This document shows positions 26,524 through 34,783 of a DNA stretch of 64,000 nt, piece by piece. The translations under genes and the position numbers were made by a program. The notes under the pieces were generated by a model. That model was not told the DNA's origin and did not search any database. It was given only the letters and a program-made list of their open reading frames with translations. Position 1 is the first letter of the stretch; each line of letters starts with the position of its first letter. The DNA is from Pseudomonas paralcaligenes (GTDB lineage Bacteria > Pseudomonadota > Gammaproteobacteria > Pseudomonadales > Pseudomonadaceae): contig NZ_BPFX01000007.1 of NCBI RefSeq assembly GCF_019655855.1, forward strand, positions 372,001 through 436,000, in the 5' to 3' direction.

Positions 26524-29500
26524 ATGCACCTCCTGCGCGCCCAGGCCGGCGTCACCCTGCCGGCCGACAGCATCGCCGACCTCGGCCAGACCCCGGCCGA
26601 GCTGGTGATCCTCTGCACCGGCGACTCCCACCTGTCGCTGCTGGCCGAAGTGGCGCGCGAGCTACCCAAGGACTTCCCCAGCCTGCGCCTGGCCAGCCCG
26701 GCGCAGTTGCCCAATCACGCTTCCGTGGACTTCTACGTCGAGGAAGTGCTGCGCCACGCCAAAGTCATCCTGATCTCGGTGCACGGCGGCGTCAGCTACT
26801 GGCGCTACGGCATCGAGCGCTTGGTCGAGCTGGGTCGCCAAGGTACGAAGATCATCCTGGTGCCCGGTGACGACAGCCCCGATCCCGAGCTGAGCGCGCT
26901 GAGCAATGTGCCGAGCAAAGACAGCCAGCGCCTGTGGCAGTACCTGCGCCAGGGCGGCGCGGACAACGCCCGCCATCTGCTGCACTGCGTCGCCAGCCGC
27001 TGGCTGAACCGCGACTACCCGTGGAGCGAGCCACGCGCCCTGCCGCGCACGCTGATCCATCACCCGCGCCACGGCGAGGCAACCCTCGACCACTGGCGCG
27101 CCGACTGGCAGCCGGGCCGGCCGGTGGCGGCGCTGCTGTTCTACCGCGCCCAGGTACAGGCTGGTAACACCGCCTTCGTCGACACCTTCTGCCAGCGCCT
27201 GCAGGCCCAGGGCCTCAACCCGCTGCCCATCGCCGTCGCCAGCCTCAAGGAAACCGAATGCCTGGCGCAGGTCGAGGCCTGGCTGGACGAAACCGACACG
27301 TCGGTGATCCTCAATACCACCGGCTTCGCCCAGTCCAACCCGGAAGCGCCACAGGAGCGACCGTTCCGTCGCGACGTGCCGGTGCTGCAGGCACTCTGCG
27401 CCCTCGATAGCGAGGAGCAATGGCAGGCCAGCGCCCAGGGCCTGGGCCCGCGCGACCTGGCCATGCATATCGCCCTGCCCGAACTGGACGGCCGCCTGAT
27501 CACCCGACCGATCAGCTTCAAGGGCGTGGCCGCGCGCAGCGAGCGCAGCCAGAGCGACGTGGTGCGCTATCGCCCGCACCTGCCAGGCATGGACTTCGTC
27601 GCCGAGCTGGCGCTGCGCTGGACCCGGCTTGCGGCCAAGATCAACGCCGACAAGCGCGTCGCCCTGATCCTGGCCAACTACCCGACCCGCGACGGTCGCA
27701 TCGGCAACGGCGTCGGCCTGGACACCCCCGCCGCCGCGCTGAATATCCTGCGTGCCCTGCAGCATCAGGGTTATCCGGTCGAAGGCCTGCCGCACGACGG
27801 CACCGCGCTGATTCACCAGTTGCTCGGCGGCGTGACCAATGACCTCGACAACCTCGACTTGCGCCCCTGCGCCCAGAGCCTGGCGCTGGACGACTACCAG
27901 CACTGGTTCGCCAACCTGCCCGAGGCCAACCAGCGCGCCGTGCTGGAGCGCTGGGGCCCGCCCGAGCAGGACCCGATGTACCGCAGCGGCCGGCTGATGA
28001 TCGCCGGCCTGCGCTTCGGCCTGACCTTCGTCGGCATCCAGCCGGCACGTGGCTACCAGCTGGATGCCGCAGCGGTGTACCACGACCCGGACCTGGTGCC
28101 GCCACACGGCTATCTGGCCTTCTACTGCTGGCTACGCACGGCCTTCGCCGTCGACGCGCTGATCCACGTCGGCAAGCACGGCAACCTGGAGTGGCTGCCG
28201 GGCAAGAGCGTTGGCCTGTCCGAGGCCTGCTGGCCGAGCGCGATCCTCGGCCCGCTGCCCAATCTCTACCCCTTTATCGTCAACGACCCCGGCGAGGGCG
28301 CCCAGGCCAAGCGCCGCACCCAGGCGGTGATCCTCGACCACCTGATGCCGCCGCTGACCCGCGCCGAGAGCTACGGCCCGCTGCGTGACCTGGAGCGCCT
28401 GGCCGACGAGTATTACGAGGCCAGCCAGCTCGACCCGCGCCGCGCCGTGGAGCTGCGTGGCGAGATCCAGCGCAAGGTGCGCGAGGCCAGCCTCGACCGC
28501 GAGCTGGGCCTGCAGGTCAACGACGATCCGGACAGCTGGCTGCCGCAACTGGACGCCTACCTGTGCGACCTCAAGGAATCGCAGATCCGTGACGGCCTGC
28601 ACTGCTTCGGCGAATCACCGAGCGGGCGCCTGCGCCGCGACACCCTGCTGTCCCTGGTGCGCATCCCGCGTGGCGACGGTCACGGCCAGCACGCCAGCCT
28701 GCTGCGCGCCCTGGCCCAGGACCTGGCGCTGGACTTCGACCCGCTCGGCGGCGAGCCGGCCAAACCCTGGAACGGCCCGCGTCCAGATTGCCTGCAAGCA
28801 CTCAGCGACGATCCCTGGCGTAGCCGCGGCGACACTCGCGAGCGCCTGGAGCTGCTGGCCCTACAACTGATCGAACAGCCCGAATCGCCCGCGCCCGGCC
28901 CCTCCAGCGCCGCGGTACTGAACGAGCTACGCGGCCATATCGCCCCGCTGCTGGATGCCTGCGGCAGCGCCGAGATGAACGGTCTGCTCGCGGCGCTTGA
29001 GGGCCGCTTCGTGCCGCCGGGCCCAAGCGGCGCACCCAGCCGCGGGCGCCTGGACGTGCTGCCCACTGGCCGCAACTTCTATTCGGTGGACGTGCGCCAC
29101 CTGCCCACGCCCACCGCCTGGCGTATCGGCGTGCAGAGCGCTGAGCGCCTGCTGGAGCGCCACCTGCAGGACGAGGGCGAGCACCTGCAGCGCCTGGGCC
29201 TGTCAGTGTGGGGCACGGCGACCATGCGCACCGGCGGCGACGACATCGCCCAGGCCCTGGCCCTGCTCGGCGTGCGCCCGGTGTGGCAGCCCGGCAGCCA
29301 GCGGGTCGAACGCATCGAAGTACTGCCGCTGGAACAGCTCGGCCGCCCACGGGTGGACGTAACCCTGCGCGTATCCGGCTTCTTCCGCGACGCCTTCGCC
29401 AACCTGATCCGCCTATTCGACCAGGCCGTGCAGGCAGTGGCCGAGTTGGACGAGCCGGAAAACATGAACCCGCTGGCCGCCCGCGTCTGGCAGGAAACCC

Positions 29501-30258
29501 TGTCCCATCAGGACCAAGGGCTGGACCCGGTCGAGGCACGGCGCCAGGCCGGCTGGCGCATCTTCGGCGCCAAGCCGGGCGCCTATGGCGCCGGCATCCA
29601 GAATGCGGTGGAAGAACGCCTGTGGCAGACCCGCGCCGATCTCGCCGAGGTCTACCTGAACTGGGGCGGCTACGCCTATGGCCAGGGCGCCGAGGGTTTG
29701 CCGGCGCGTGCGCAGTTCGCCGAACGCCTGCAGCAGCTGCAGGCGGTGCTGCACAACCAGGACAACCGCGAGCACGACATCCTCGATTCCAACGACTACT
29801 ACCAGTTCCAGGGCGGCATGCTGGCGGCGGTCGAGACCCTGCGCGGCGCCAAGGCCGCCAGCTACTTCGGCGACAGCAGCCAGCCGGACAACCCGCGCAT
29901 CCGCACCCTCAAGGAAGAACTCGGCCGCGTGGTGCGCGCCCGCGCGGTGAACCCCAAGTGGATCGCCGGAATGAAGCGCCACGGCTACAAGGGCGCCTTC
30001 GAGCTGGCCGCCACGGTCGACTATCTGTTCGGTTTCGACGCCACCAGTGAACTGGTCGACGACCACCAGTACGCCCTGTTGGCCGATGCCTACCTGCTGG
30101 ACAAGGACACCCGCGACTTCATCCAGCAGCACAATCCCGGCGCGTTGCAGGACATGCTCGAACGCCTGCTGGAAGCCCAGCAGCGCGGCCTCTGGCAGCA
30201 GCCCGGCGAGTACCGGGCGGCGCTGGAAAACCTGCTGCTGGATGCGGAGGAGTCATGA
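26524..30258 (+). CDS. cobN: Cobaltochelatase large subunit CobN
   Basis: 1244-residue CobN, the tetrapyrrole-binding subunit of aerobic cobaltochelatase inserting cobalt into hydrogenobyrinate a,c-diamide. Signatures include RPISFKGVAARSERSQSDVVRY near 329, LILANYPTRDGRIGNGVGLDTP near 382, IHVGKHGNLEWLPGKSVGLS near 547, and MRTGGDDIAQALALLGVRPVW near 901. Length is normal. Downstream of cobW; partner ATPase subunits lie beyond the DAHP synthase gene. Confidence 0.96.
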   Translation: MHLLRAQAGVTLPADSIADLGQTPAELVILCTGDSHLSLLAEVARELPKDFPSLRLASPAQLPNHASVDFYVEEVLRHAKVILISVHGGVSYWRYGIERLVELGRQGTKIILVPGDDSPDPELSALSNVPSKDSQRLWQYLRQGGADNARHLLHCVASRWLNRDYPWSEPRALPRTLIHHPRHGEATLDHWRADWQPGRPVAALLFYRAQVQAGNTAFVDTFCQRLQAQGLNPLPIAVASLKETECLAQVEAWLDETDTSVILNTTGFAQSNPEAPQERPFRRDVPVLQALCALDSEEQWQASAQGLGPRDLAMHIALPELDGRLITRPISFKGVAARSERSQSDVVRYRPHLPGMDFVAELALRWTRLAAKINADKRVALILANYPTRDGRIGNGVGLDTPAAALNILRALQHQGYPVEGLPHDGTALIHQLLGGVTNDLDNLDLRPCAQSLALDDYQHWFANLPEANQRAVLERWGPPEQDPMYRSGRLMIAGLRFGLTFVGIQPARGYQLDAAAVYHDPDLVPPHGYLAFYCWLRTAFAVDALIHVGKHGNLEWLPGKSVGLSEACWPSAILGPLPNLYPFIVNDPGEGAQAKRRTQAVILDHLMPPLTRAESYGPLRDLERLADEYYEASQLDPRRAVELRGEIQRKVREASLDRELGLQVNDDPDSWLPQLDAYLCDLKESQIRDGLHCFGESPSGRLRRDTLLSLVRIPRGDGHGQHASLLRALAQDLALDFDPLGGEPAKPWNGPRPDCLQALSDDPWRSRGDTRERLELLALQLIEQPESPAPGPSSAAVLNELRGHIAPLLDACGSAEMNGLLAALEGRFVPPGPSGAPSRGRLDVLPTGRNFYSVDVRHLPTPTAWRIGVQSAERLLERHLQDEGEHLQRLGLSVWGTATMRTGGDDIAQALALLGVRPVWQPGSQRVERIEVLPLEQLGRPRVDVTLRVSGFFRDAFANLIRLFDQAVQAVAELDEPENMNPLAARVWQETLSHQDQGLDPVEARRQAGWRIFGAKPGAYGAGIQNAVEERLWQTRADLAEVYLNWGGYAYGQGAEGLPARAQFAERLQQLQAVLHNQDNREHDILDSNDYYQFQGGMLAAVETLRGAKAASYFGDSSQPDNPRIRTLKEELGRVVRARAVNPKWIAGMKRHGYKGAFELAATVDYLFGFDATSELVDDHQYALLADAYLLDKDTRDFIQQHNPGALQDMLERLLEAQQRGLWQQPGEYRAALENLLLDAEES

Positions 30259-30275
30259 ATGCCACGCCTCCCGTC

Positions 30276-30341
30276 GTAGGAACGAGCTCTGCTCGCGAAA
30301 CTGTTGTGCCGCATCCATTCGCGAGCAGAGCTCGCTCCTAC
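30276..30341. repeat. REP element, GTAGGAACGAGCTCTGCTCGCGAA family
   Basis: A 66-bp inverted repeat: GTAGGAACGAGCTCTGCTCG at one end and the complement CGAGCAGAGCTCGCTCCTAC at the other. Lies 17 bases after cobN and may form its 3' hairpin. Confidence 0.85.
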
Positions 30342-30347
30342 AGGTAT

Positions 30348-30407
30348 GTAGCCCGGATGCAATCTGGGAACGCGCCCCAAAGCCCGCGCGGGTTTCACCC
30401 GCCCTAC
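30348..30407. repeat. REP element, GTAGCCCGGATG...CCCGCCCTAC type
   Basis: Begins GTAGCCCGGATGCAATC and ends CGCGGGTTTCACCCGCCCTAC (arms only partly complementary). The right arm is the same as in 7989-8039. It forms a pair with the preceding repeat between convergent cobN and the DAHP synthase gene. Confidence 0.7.
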
Positions 30408-30446
30408 GCCAGCCTCGCGCCATATCTCCCAAGAGAGAGACGAAGC

Positions 30447-31520
30447 TCAGCGCCCCGCCCGCAGCCGCTCGGCCGCCTCGCGCAGCATCGCCTCGGTGCC
30501 GCTCCAGCCCAGGCAGCCGTCGGTGATCGACACGCCGTAGCGCAGCTCACTGGACAGCGCCTGGCAGCCATCCTCCAGATGGCTCTCCAGCATCACCCCG
30601 CGCAGGCTGGCGTCGCCGGCCAGGCGCTGGTCGAGCACGTCGCTCAGCACCGCCGGCTGGCGCAGCGGGTCCTTGCCGCTGTTGGCGTGGCTACAGTCGA
30701 CCATGATGCGCGCGGCGATGCCCTGCTTCTCCAGGCTCGCCCGCGCCACGGCCACGCTGGCCGCATCATGGTTCGGCCCGCCATGGCCGCCGCGCAGCAC
30801 CAGGTGGGTATCCGGGTTGCCGTCGGTCTCGACCAGTGCCGGGCGGCCCAGGCCGTCCACGCCGAAGTGCTGGTGCGGGTGCGCCGCCGAGCGCATGGCA
30901 TCGCAGGCAATCGACAGGCTGCCATCGGTACCGTTCTTGAAGCCCACCGGCACATCCAGGCCGCTGACCAGCTCGCGGTGCACCTGCGATTCGCTGGTGC
31001 GCGCGCCGATGGCGGCCCAACCCAGCAGGTCGTCGAAGTAGCCCGCCACCAGCGGCTGCAGCAGCTCGGTGGCCACCGGCAGGCCGCGTTCGAGCATGGC
31101 CAGCATCAGCCGGCGCGACAGTTCCAGGCCGCCGACCATGTCGCCGCTGCCGTCCAGCTGCGGGTCATAGACCAGGCCCTTCCAGCCGATGGTGGTGCGC
31201 GGCTTCTCGACGTAGGCACGCATCACCAGCAGCAGCTGGTCGCTCACCTCGGGGGCCAGTGCGGCCAGGCGGTCGGCGTATTCGAGGGCGGAAATCGGAT
31301 CGTGCAGGGAACAGGGGCCGACGACGACCAGCAGGCGCGAGTCGGAGCCGTCGAGCACGGCGCGGATGGCCTCGCGCTGGGTCTGTACCTGGCTGGTGAG
31401 AGCGGCGGACAGCGGCAGGCGCTGGCGCAGATCGGTGGGGTTCGGCAGCGGCGTTGCGCGGCGGCGAGTGGTGGAAGGCGGCACGGCTTGTGCGCGCAGA
31501 GCGGTAACGGAAGCATTCAT
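30447..31520 (-). CDS. aroF: Class I 3-deoxy-7-phosphoheptulonate (DAHP) synthase
   Basis: 357-residue DAHP synthase, first enzyme of the shikimate pathway (PEP + erythrose 4-phosphate). Signatures: VVGPCSLHDPISALEYADRL near 68, MRAYVEKPRTTIGWKGLVYDP near 99, GARTSESQVHRE, VGFKNGTDGS and IMVDCSHANSGK near 267. The N-terminal extension (first 35 residues) is of the AroFGH type that carries allosteric sites. The symbol is generic: the effector is not evident. Preceded by a two-stage peptide leader, so expression should answer to aromatic aminoacyl-tRNA supply. Confidence 0.94.
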   Translation of the reverse strand: MNASVTALRAQAVPPSTTRRRATPLPNPTDLRQRLPLSAALTSQVQTQREAIRAVLDGSDSRLLVVVGPCSLHDPISALEYADRLAALAPEVSDQLLLVMRAYVEKPRTTIGWKGLVYDPQLDGSGDMVGGLELSRRLMLAMLERGLPVATELLQPLVAGYFDDLLGWAAIGARTSESQVHRELVSGLDVPVGFKNGTDGSLSIACDAMRSAAHPHQHFGVDGLGRPALVETDGNPDTHLVLRGGHGGPNHDAASVAVARASLEKQGIAARIMVDCSHANSGKDPLRQPAVLSDVLDQRLAGDASLRGVMLESHLEDGCQALSSELRYGVSITDGCLGWSGTEAMLREAAERLRAGR

Positions 31521-31565
31521 GGCTGTGGTCCTCGCCCGGCGTGGCCTCATGCCACGCGCGGCGCG

Positions 31566-31670
31566 CTATCTGGGTGTTCGACTGGAATCTCGGTGGTGCG
31601 CGGCAGCGCTGCTAAATCGCCAGGCGGAGGTGCGGTAGCTGCGGTAAGAAGTGCGGTAGTAAGCGGTCAT
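31566..31670 (-). CDS. Tyr-rich 34-residue upstream reading frame of aroF
   Basis: Starts MTAYYRTSYRSYRTSAWRFS: four Tyr within the first 12 residues, then Trp and Phe. AGAGGA lies seven bases before the ATG. The frame lies between the intrinsic attenuator (31711-31750) and aroF, ending 45 bases before its start. A 7-bp stem (GCGTGGC/GCCACGC) follows its stop. A second regulatory peptide acting on translation or on rho is inferred; it could also be a chance frame. Confidence 0.5.
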   Translation of the reverse strand: MTAYYRTSYRSYRTSAWRFSSAAAHHRDSSRTPR

Positions 31671-31710
31671 GTTTCGATCCTCTGTGTGCATCGTGTTGGC
31701 CTTGTGGGCC

Positions 31711-31750
31711 GAAAAAACAAAAACCCCGGTCGGGTGGCCGACCGGGGTTT
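31711..31750 (-). terminator. Intrinsic terminator (attenuator) in the aroF leader
   Basis: On the minus strand, AACCCCGGTCGG pairs with CCGACCGGGGTT around a short loop and is followed by TTTGTTTTTT. It lies 50 bases after the stop of the YFFYGYWF leader peptide and about 190 bases before aroF, the position of a transcription attenuator. Confidence 0.88.
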
Positions 31751-31799
31751 CGTGAAACTGGCTGGTGGCGACCCTTTGCTCTGGGGCGCCTGTGGGGTA

Positions 31800-31928
31800 T
31801 CAGGCGCGCCGCTGGCTAAACCAATACCCATAAAAGAAATAAGCGACGGCCTCGACCTGCGCGCGCACGCCTGCCACGCCGACAGCGGCGGAGCGAACAA
31901 GGCGGTTCAGGGAAGGACGAGACGACAT
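31800..31928 (-). CDS. Aromatic-amino-acid leader peptide of aroF
   Basis: 42-residue peptide starting MSSRPSLNRLVRSAAVG and containing the block AYFFYGYWFSQRRA at its C terminus: three Tyr, three Phe and one Trp within eight consecutive codons (TAT TTC TTT TAT GGG TAT TGG TTT). GGAG stands six to seven bases before the ATG. Ribosome stalling at this block, when charged Phe/Tyr/Trp tRNAs are scarce, would prevent formation of the downstream terminator. This is the standard logic of attenuation; the anti-terminator fold was not computed. Confidence 0.85.
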   Translation of the reverse strand: MSSRPSLNRLVRSAAVGVAGVRAQVEAVAYFFYGYWFSQRRA

Positions 31929-32147
31929 GCTGATCTCCAAAACGATGGTTACCACGCTAACCGATCGTCCCTCCCACTTTCAACCCTTGGAACCTGCTTA
32001 CGACCTCCTGGCTGTCGGCCATACGGCGTTAAAAGCAGCCTCGGAATGCTCATGTACTACTTGTACATTGCGCTTCCTCGGCCACTTTTGCCTTGTCTGG
32101 CTCTAATCCAGAAGCTCGTAAACAGATTCACCACTTGAGGTAACGCC

Positions 32148-33149
32148 ATGCAGCCCCACTTCCCCCTGGCCGCCGTGGTGGCCGCCGACGAGCTCAAGCT
32201 GGCGCTGTGCCTGGCCGCCATCGACCCAGCTCTGGGCGGCGTGCTGATCGAAGGCCCACGCGGCATGGCCAAGTCCACCCTGGCGCGCGGCGTGGCCGAC
32301 CTGCTCGACGGCGGGCGCCTCGTCACCCTGCCGCTGGGCGCCAGCGAGGAACGCATCGTCGGCACCCTCGACCTGGATGCCGCACTCGGCGAGGGCCGCG
32401 TGCGCTTCTCCCCCGGCGTGCTGGCCAACGCCCACGGCGGCGTGCTCTACGTCGACGAGGTCAACCTGCTGCCCGACCACCTGGTGGACCTGCTGCTCGA
32501 CGTCGCCGCCAGCGGCATCAACCACATCGAGCGCGATGGCCTATCACACAGCCACCCAGCGCGCTTCGTGCTGATCGGCACCATGAACCCCGAGGAAGGC
32601 GAGCTGCGCCCGCAACTGCTCGACCGCTTCGGCCTCAAGGTGCAGCTCGGTGGCACGCCCGAACCGGCGCAGCGCGCGGAAATCGTCCGCCGCCGCCTGG
32701 CCTTCGACGGCGCCCCCGAAGCCTTCCTCGCCCAGTGGCAAGGTGAGCAGGACGCCCTGCGCCAGCGCTGCATGGATGCCCGCCAGCGCCTGGGCGCAAT
32801 CGCCCTGGACGACGCCAGCCTGGACGCCATCGCCCAGCGCTGCTTCGCCGCCGCCGTCGATGGCCTGCGCGCCGACTTGGTGTGGCTGCGCGGCGCCCGC
32901 GCCCACGCGGCCTGGCGCGGCGCCAGCCAGATCGAAGCGCAGGACATCGACGCCCTGGAGCCCTTCGTCCTCGCCCACCGCCGTCGCGAACACACGCCGC
33001 CCGCCGCTAGCCCGCCGCCAGCACCAAACCAGTCGCAACAGCAGCCAGCACAACCGGACCAGGGCGAAGGCCAGTGGGGCGCAATGCCGCCGCAGACCGT
33101 GGCCGTCGGCGAGCGGCGCGAGCCACCGAACTGGCCAAAAAAGCCCTGA
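32148..33149 (+). CDS. ChlI/BchI-like AAA+ ATPase of cobaltochelatase
   Basis: 333-residue AAA+ ATPase related to the magnesium chelatase I subunit. Walker A GPRGMAKSTLAR (36-47), Walker B GGVLYVDEVNLL (about 97-108), sensor 1 LIGTMNPEEGELRPQLLDRFG (about 142-162). The last 45 residues are a Pro/Gln-rich linker like the one joining I- and D-type domains in ChlD. In pseudomonads lacking a classical CobS/CobT chelatase pair, such a ChlI/ChlD-like pair next to cobN is thought to drive cobalt insertion. GAGG precedes the ATG; overlaps the VWA gene by 76 bases. Confidence 0.88.
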   Translation: MQPHFPLAAVVAADELKLALCLAAIDPALGGVLIEGPRGMAKSTLARGVADLLDGGRLVTLPLGASEERIVGTLDLDAALGEGRVRFSPGVLANAHGGVLYVDEVNLLPDHLVDLLLDVAASGINHIERDGLSHSHPARFVLIGTMNPEEGELRPQLLDRFGLKVQLGGTPEPAQRAEIVRRRLAFDGAPEAFLAQWQGEQDALRQRCMDARQRLGAIALDDASLDAIAQRCFAAAVDGLRADLVWLRGARAHAAWRGASQIEAQDIDALEPFVLAHRRREHTPPAASPPPAPNQSQQQPAQPDQGEGQWGAMPPQTVAVGERREPPNWPKKP

Positions 33150-33841
33150 GCATCCGCCCGCGCCAGGCCCCAGGCGCGGATGCCCTACCCCTCCCCGGCC
33201 AGGCCCAAGGCGGACGCAGCGGCGCTCGCAGCACGGGCACGCCCACGCGCATCGACTGGCCAGCAACGCTCACCCACGGCCGCCCGCACCGCCGCGCCGA
33301 CCTACACTGGCACGCCCGCCGCCTGCGCCCCGGCGAGCTGTGGCTGGTGATCGTCGACGCCTCGGCCAGCACCCGCCGCCACGGCGCCCTGGCCCAGGCC
33401 AAGGGCCTGCTCGCCGAGCTGTTCGCCAGCGCCTACCGCCAGCGCGCGCGCCTGGCCGTGCTCGAAGCCGGCGGCGCCCAGCCGCGCTGGCTATGGCAGG
33501 GACAGAAGGCATCGCCTGAACTGCACGCCTGGCTGCACCAGCTCGGCGCCGGCGGCGGCACGCCGATCATCGAGGCGCTGCAATTGGCCACGCCCTGGTT
33601 GCTCCGTCGCCAGCACCACAAACCGGGCGAACAACAGCGCCTGCTGCTGCTCACCGACGGCCGCCTGCGCGACTGGCCGCAGCTTGCCGCGCTACCCTGC
33701 CCCGGCCTGCTGCTGGACATCGAGCGCGCGCCCATCCGCCTCGGCCGCGCCCGCCAGCTGGCCGGCGAGCTGGGCGCCGACTACCACCATATCGACGAAC
33801 TGGCGCCAGCCTCCCGCGCGCCCACCTGGAACAGACCATGA
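33074..33841 (+). CDS. VWA-domain subunit of cobaltochelatase (ChlD-like)
   Basis: About 255 residues: a basic linker (RGRRRAARATELAKKALSIR), then a von Willebrand A domain from about residue 85 with a complete MIDAS site (DASAS near 95, GGGTPIIEAL near 157, LLTDGR near 189). Pairs with the preceding ATPase to form the ATP-hydrolysing half of the chelatase. The GTG at 33074 is the most upstream plausible start; the real start inside the linker is uncertain. Overlaps cobF by four bases (ATGA). Confidence 0.83.
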   Translation: MGRNAAADRGRRRAARATELAKKALSIRPRQAPGADALPLPGQAQGGRSGARSTGTPTRIDWPATLTHGRPHRRADLHWHARRLRPGELWLVIVDASASTRRHGALAQAKGLLAELFASAYRQRARLAVLEAGGAQPRWLWQGQKASPELHAWLHQLGAGGGTPIIEALQLATPWLLRRQHHKPGEQQRLLLLTDGRLRDWPQLAALPCPGLLLDIERAPIRLGRARQLAGELGADYHHIDELAPASRAPTWNRP

Positions 33842-34605
33842 AAGAACTGCTGCTGGTCGGCATCGGCGCCGGCGACCCGGATTACATCACCCATCAGGCG
33901 ATCAAAGCCCTGCGCCGCAGTGATGTGATCTTCCTGATGGACAAGGGCCCGGCCAAACACAAGCTCAACGCCCTGCGCCGGGAAATCTGCGAGAGCTTCC
34001 TCGAAGGCCACAACCCACGCTTCGCCGAGGGCCAGCAGCCGGAGCGCGAACACGACGCCGCCGACTACCGTGCCAGCGTGGACGAGCTGAACCGCGACAA
34101 GCAGGCAGTGTTCGAGCAACTGATCGACGAGCAGATGAGCGACGGAGAAGTCGCCGCCTTCATGGTCTGGGGCGACCCCTCGCTGTACGACAGCAGTATC
34201 CGCATCATCGAGTCCATCGCAGCAACGCGTAGCGACCTCAGCTATGACGTGATCCCCGGCATCACCAGCCTGCAGGCCCTCACCGCCCGCCACCGCATAC
34301 CGCTGAACCAGATCGGCCGCGCCGTGGAAATCACCACCGGCCGCCTGCTCGCCGAGGGCTGGCCCCGGGGCGTGGACAGCGTGGCGGTGATGCTCGACGC
34401 CAAGGACACCTACCTACGCTTCGTCGGCCAGCAGCTGCACATCTACTGGGGCGCCTACGTGGGCACGACGGACGAAATCCTCATCGCCGGCCCGCTGGAC
34501 GAGGTGGCCGAACGCATCGCCACGACCCGCACCCAGGCGCGGGAGCGCAACGGCTGGATCATGGACAGCTATCTGCTGCGCAAAAACGGATCAGCGGCGG
34601 GCTGA
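33838..34605 (+). CDS. cobF: Precorrin-6A synthase (deacetylating)
   Basis: 255-residue tetrapyrrole methylase that methylates C1 of precorrin-5 and extrudes acetate, a step specific to the aerobic pathway. MKELLLVGIGAGDPDYITHQA at the N terminus, VWGDPSLYDSSIRIIE near 109, and VIPGITSLQALTARHRIPLNQIG near 140. Its ATG overlaps the VWA gene stop. Presence confirms that the oxygen-dependent route is used. Confidence 0.95.
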   Translation: MKELLLVGIGAGDPDYITHQAIKALRRSDVIFLMDKGPAKHKLNALRREICESFLEGHNPRFAEGQQPEREHDAADYRASVDELNRDKQAVFEQLIDEQMSDGEVAAFMVWGDPSLYDSSIRIIESIAATRSDLSYDVIPGITSLQALTARHRIPLNQIGRAVEITTGRLLAEGWPRGVDSVAVMLDAKDTYLRFVGQQLHIYWGAYVGTTDEILIAGPLDEVAERIATTRTQARERNGWIMDSYLLRKNGSAAG

Positions 34606-34783
34606 GCGCGCCTGTCGGAGCAAACATCCAATCTGTGTGTTGCCCCGCACACCATCGCTCGTGGCGCGTTGGATCACCTGATTGGCGCCCTTGGGCGTGC
34701 TGGCGAAGGTACACACGGGCACACTCGGGATAACGGACGCCCACCCGGGCAGGCCGACCCATCAGACTCTGCAGGAGAGCACC

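Noticed and set aside
30255..30345. Gene starting at the ATGA overlap after cobN
   Set aside because: The frame runs straight into two REP repeats and a region antisense to aroF; no protein features.
31667..31900. 77-residue minus-strand frame in the aroF leader
   Set aside because: It is in a different frame from the YFFYGYWF peptide and runs through the terminator hairpin, which makes translation to the end implausible.
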